DNA of 22,551 nt from an uncultured Ruminococcus sp. (GTDB taxonomy: Bacteria; Bacillota; Clostridia; Oscillospirales; Acutalibacteraceae): assembly GCA_902767175.1 (NCBI GenBank), contig CACXGH010000169.1, positions 1-22,551 of the forward strand, written 5' to 3'. The notes beneath the pieces were generated by a model. That model was not told where the DNA came from. It made no database searches and saw only the letters and a list, made by a program, of their open reading frames with translations. Positions 22,342 through 22,551 of this stretch are shown in pieces; the first letter of the stretch is position 1, and each line of letters opens with the position of its first letter. The position numbers and the translations under genes are program-made.

Positions 22342-22551
22342 GGAGTTAAGCTCCAACAAGCTCGCTTGATCGGAGCGAGCGGCGCATTCAACAGACGTCG
22401 GGGAGCTTTGGCTCCTGCGGACGTCGGTGAGGAATTTTAACCCGCCACCGACGAACGTATGGCGCCCGCCGCCTATAGAGGGTGCGGGTGTCCGGCGGAC
22501 ACCTCTGCCGAAGGCAGAAGCACCGACCGAGCCGGCAGGCGAGACTCGGGG
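22342..22551. repeat. GC-rich, hairpin-dense tract at the right edge (partial)
   Basis: The tract is much richer in G and C than the flanking DNA and consists largely of back-to-back foldbacks: 22360-22380 (GCTCGCT/AGCGAGC), 22394-22425 (GACGTC outer, GGAGC/GCTCC inner), 22423-22452 (GTCGGTG/CACCGAC, competing with the previous one), 22487-22503 (GGTGTCC/GGACACC) and 22504-22518 (TCTGCC/GGCAGA). It runs off the window. One minus-strand frame is open across it to a TGA at 22234-22236, but the translation is Arg/Ser/Gly-rich with no start in view and it overlaps the tig promoter. A dispersed repeat or structured RNA is more likely than a protein gene. Confidence 0.5.

Noticed and set aside
22234..22551. 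Minus-strand open frame running in from the right edge
   Set aside because: There is no start codon in view, the Arg/Ser/Gly-rich product matches no family I recognise, it crosses a chain of hairpins, and its end overlaps the tig promoter. It is noted within the repeat entry only.
1..22551. CRISPR arrays, tRNA or rRNA genes, prophage or transposase genes
   Set aside because: No regularly spaced direct repeats, tRNA cloverleaf with a T-loop GTTCRA, or rRNA signatures were seen, and no transposase or phage proteins are encoded.

Overview
The window looks like chromosome from an endospore-forming Clostridia species, most likely a Ruminococcus-like member of the Oscillospiraceae. This rests on a complete eight-gene spoIIIA operon, a tig-clpP-clpX cluster with Firmicutes-type sequences, moderately AT-rich DNA with strong Shine-Dalgarno sites and SigA-type promoters, and a secreted protein with a cohesin-like domain. 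The genus is an inference; there is no rRNA in the window.

Left region (1-5914). A possible LacI-family gene tail at the left edge converges on a minus-strand block. That block holds a small nitroreductase, a receptor-type Ser/Thr kinase with an Ig-like plus BspA-type leucine-rich-repeat ectodomain, and a second kinase that is its close paralogue but has a different ectodomain. It ends with a membrane protein that has no kinase domain but shares the second kinase's ectodomain, and whose N-terminus is Asn/Gly/Ser-rich and carries a tandem repeat. Each of the last three has its own SigA-like promoter. This looks like a lineage-specific cell-surface signalling cluster and is the most interesting protein-coding part of the window.

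Intergenic island (5915-6568). It contains two related miniature inverted-repeat elements, the second an internally deleted form of the first. Between them, on the minus strand, are a strong promoter, a 9-bp hairpin, a long pyrimidine tract and a perfect 15-bp terminator-like hairpin, together resembling a gene for an undescribed small RNA of about 145 nt.

Centre-left (6569-11471). A plus-strand operon encodes a sugar-phosphate isomerase-like TIM-barrel protein, NrdR and an amidohydrolase. It converges on two separately transcribed minus-strand genes for surface or secreted proteins: a membrane-anchored cohesin-like protein, and a C39/papain-like putative cysteine peptidase with four Ig-like/triple-tyrosine repeats.

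Centre (11613-16651). spoIIIAA to spoIIIAH lie in canonical order on the minus strand with tight spacing. Together they encode the mother-cell half of the SpoIIIA-SpoIIQ channel of engulfed forespores.

Right region (17041-22551). A perfect-consensus promoter drives a TtcA-like PP-loop ATPase and an overlapping EamA-family transporter. These converge on the tig-clpP-clpX protein quality-control cluster. The right edge (about 22340-22551) is an abruptly GC-rich, hairpin-dense tract that no confident gene explains.
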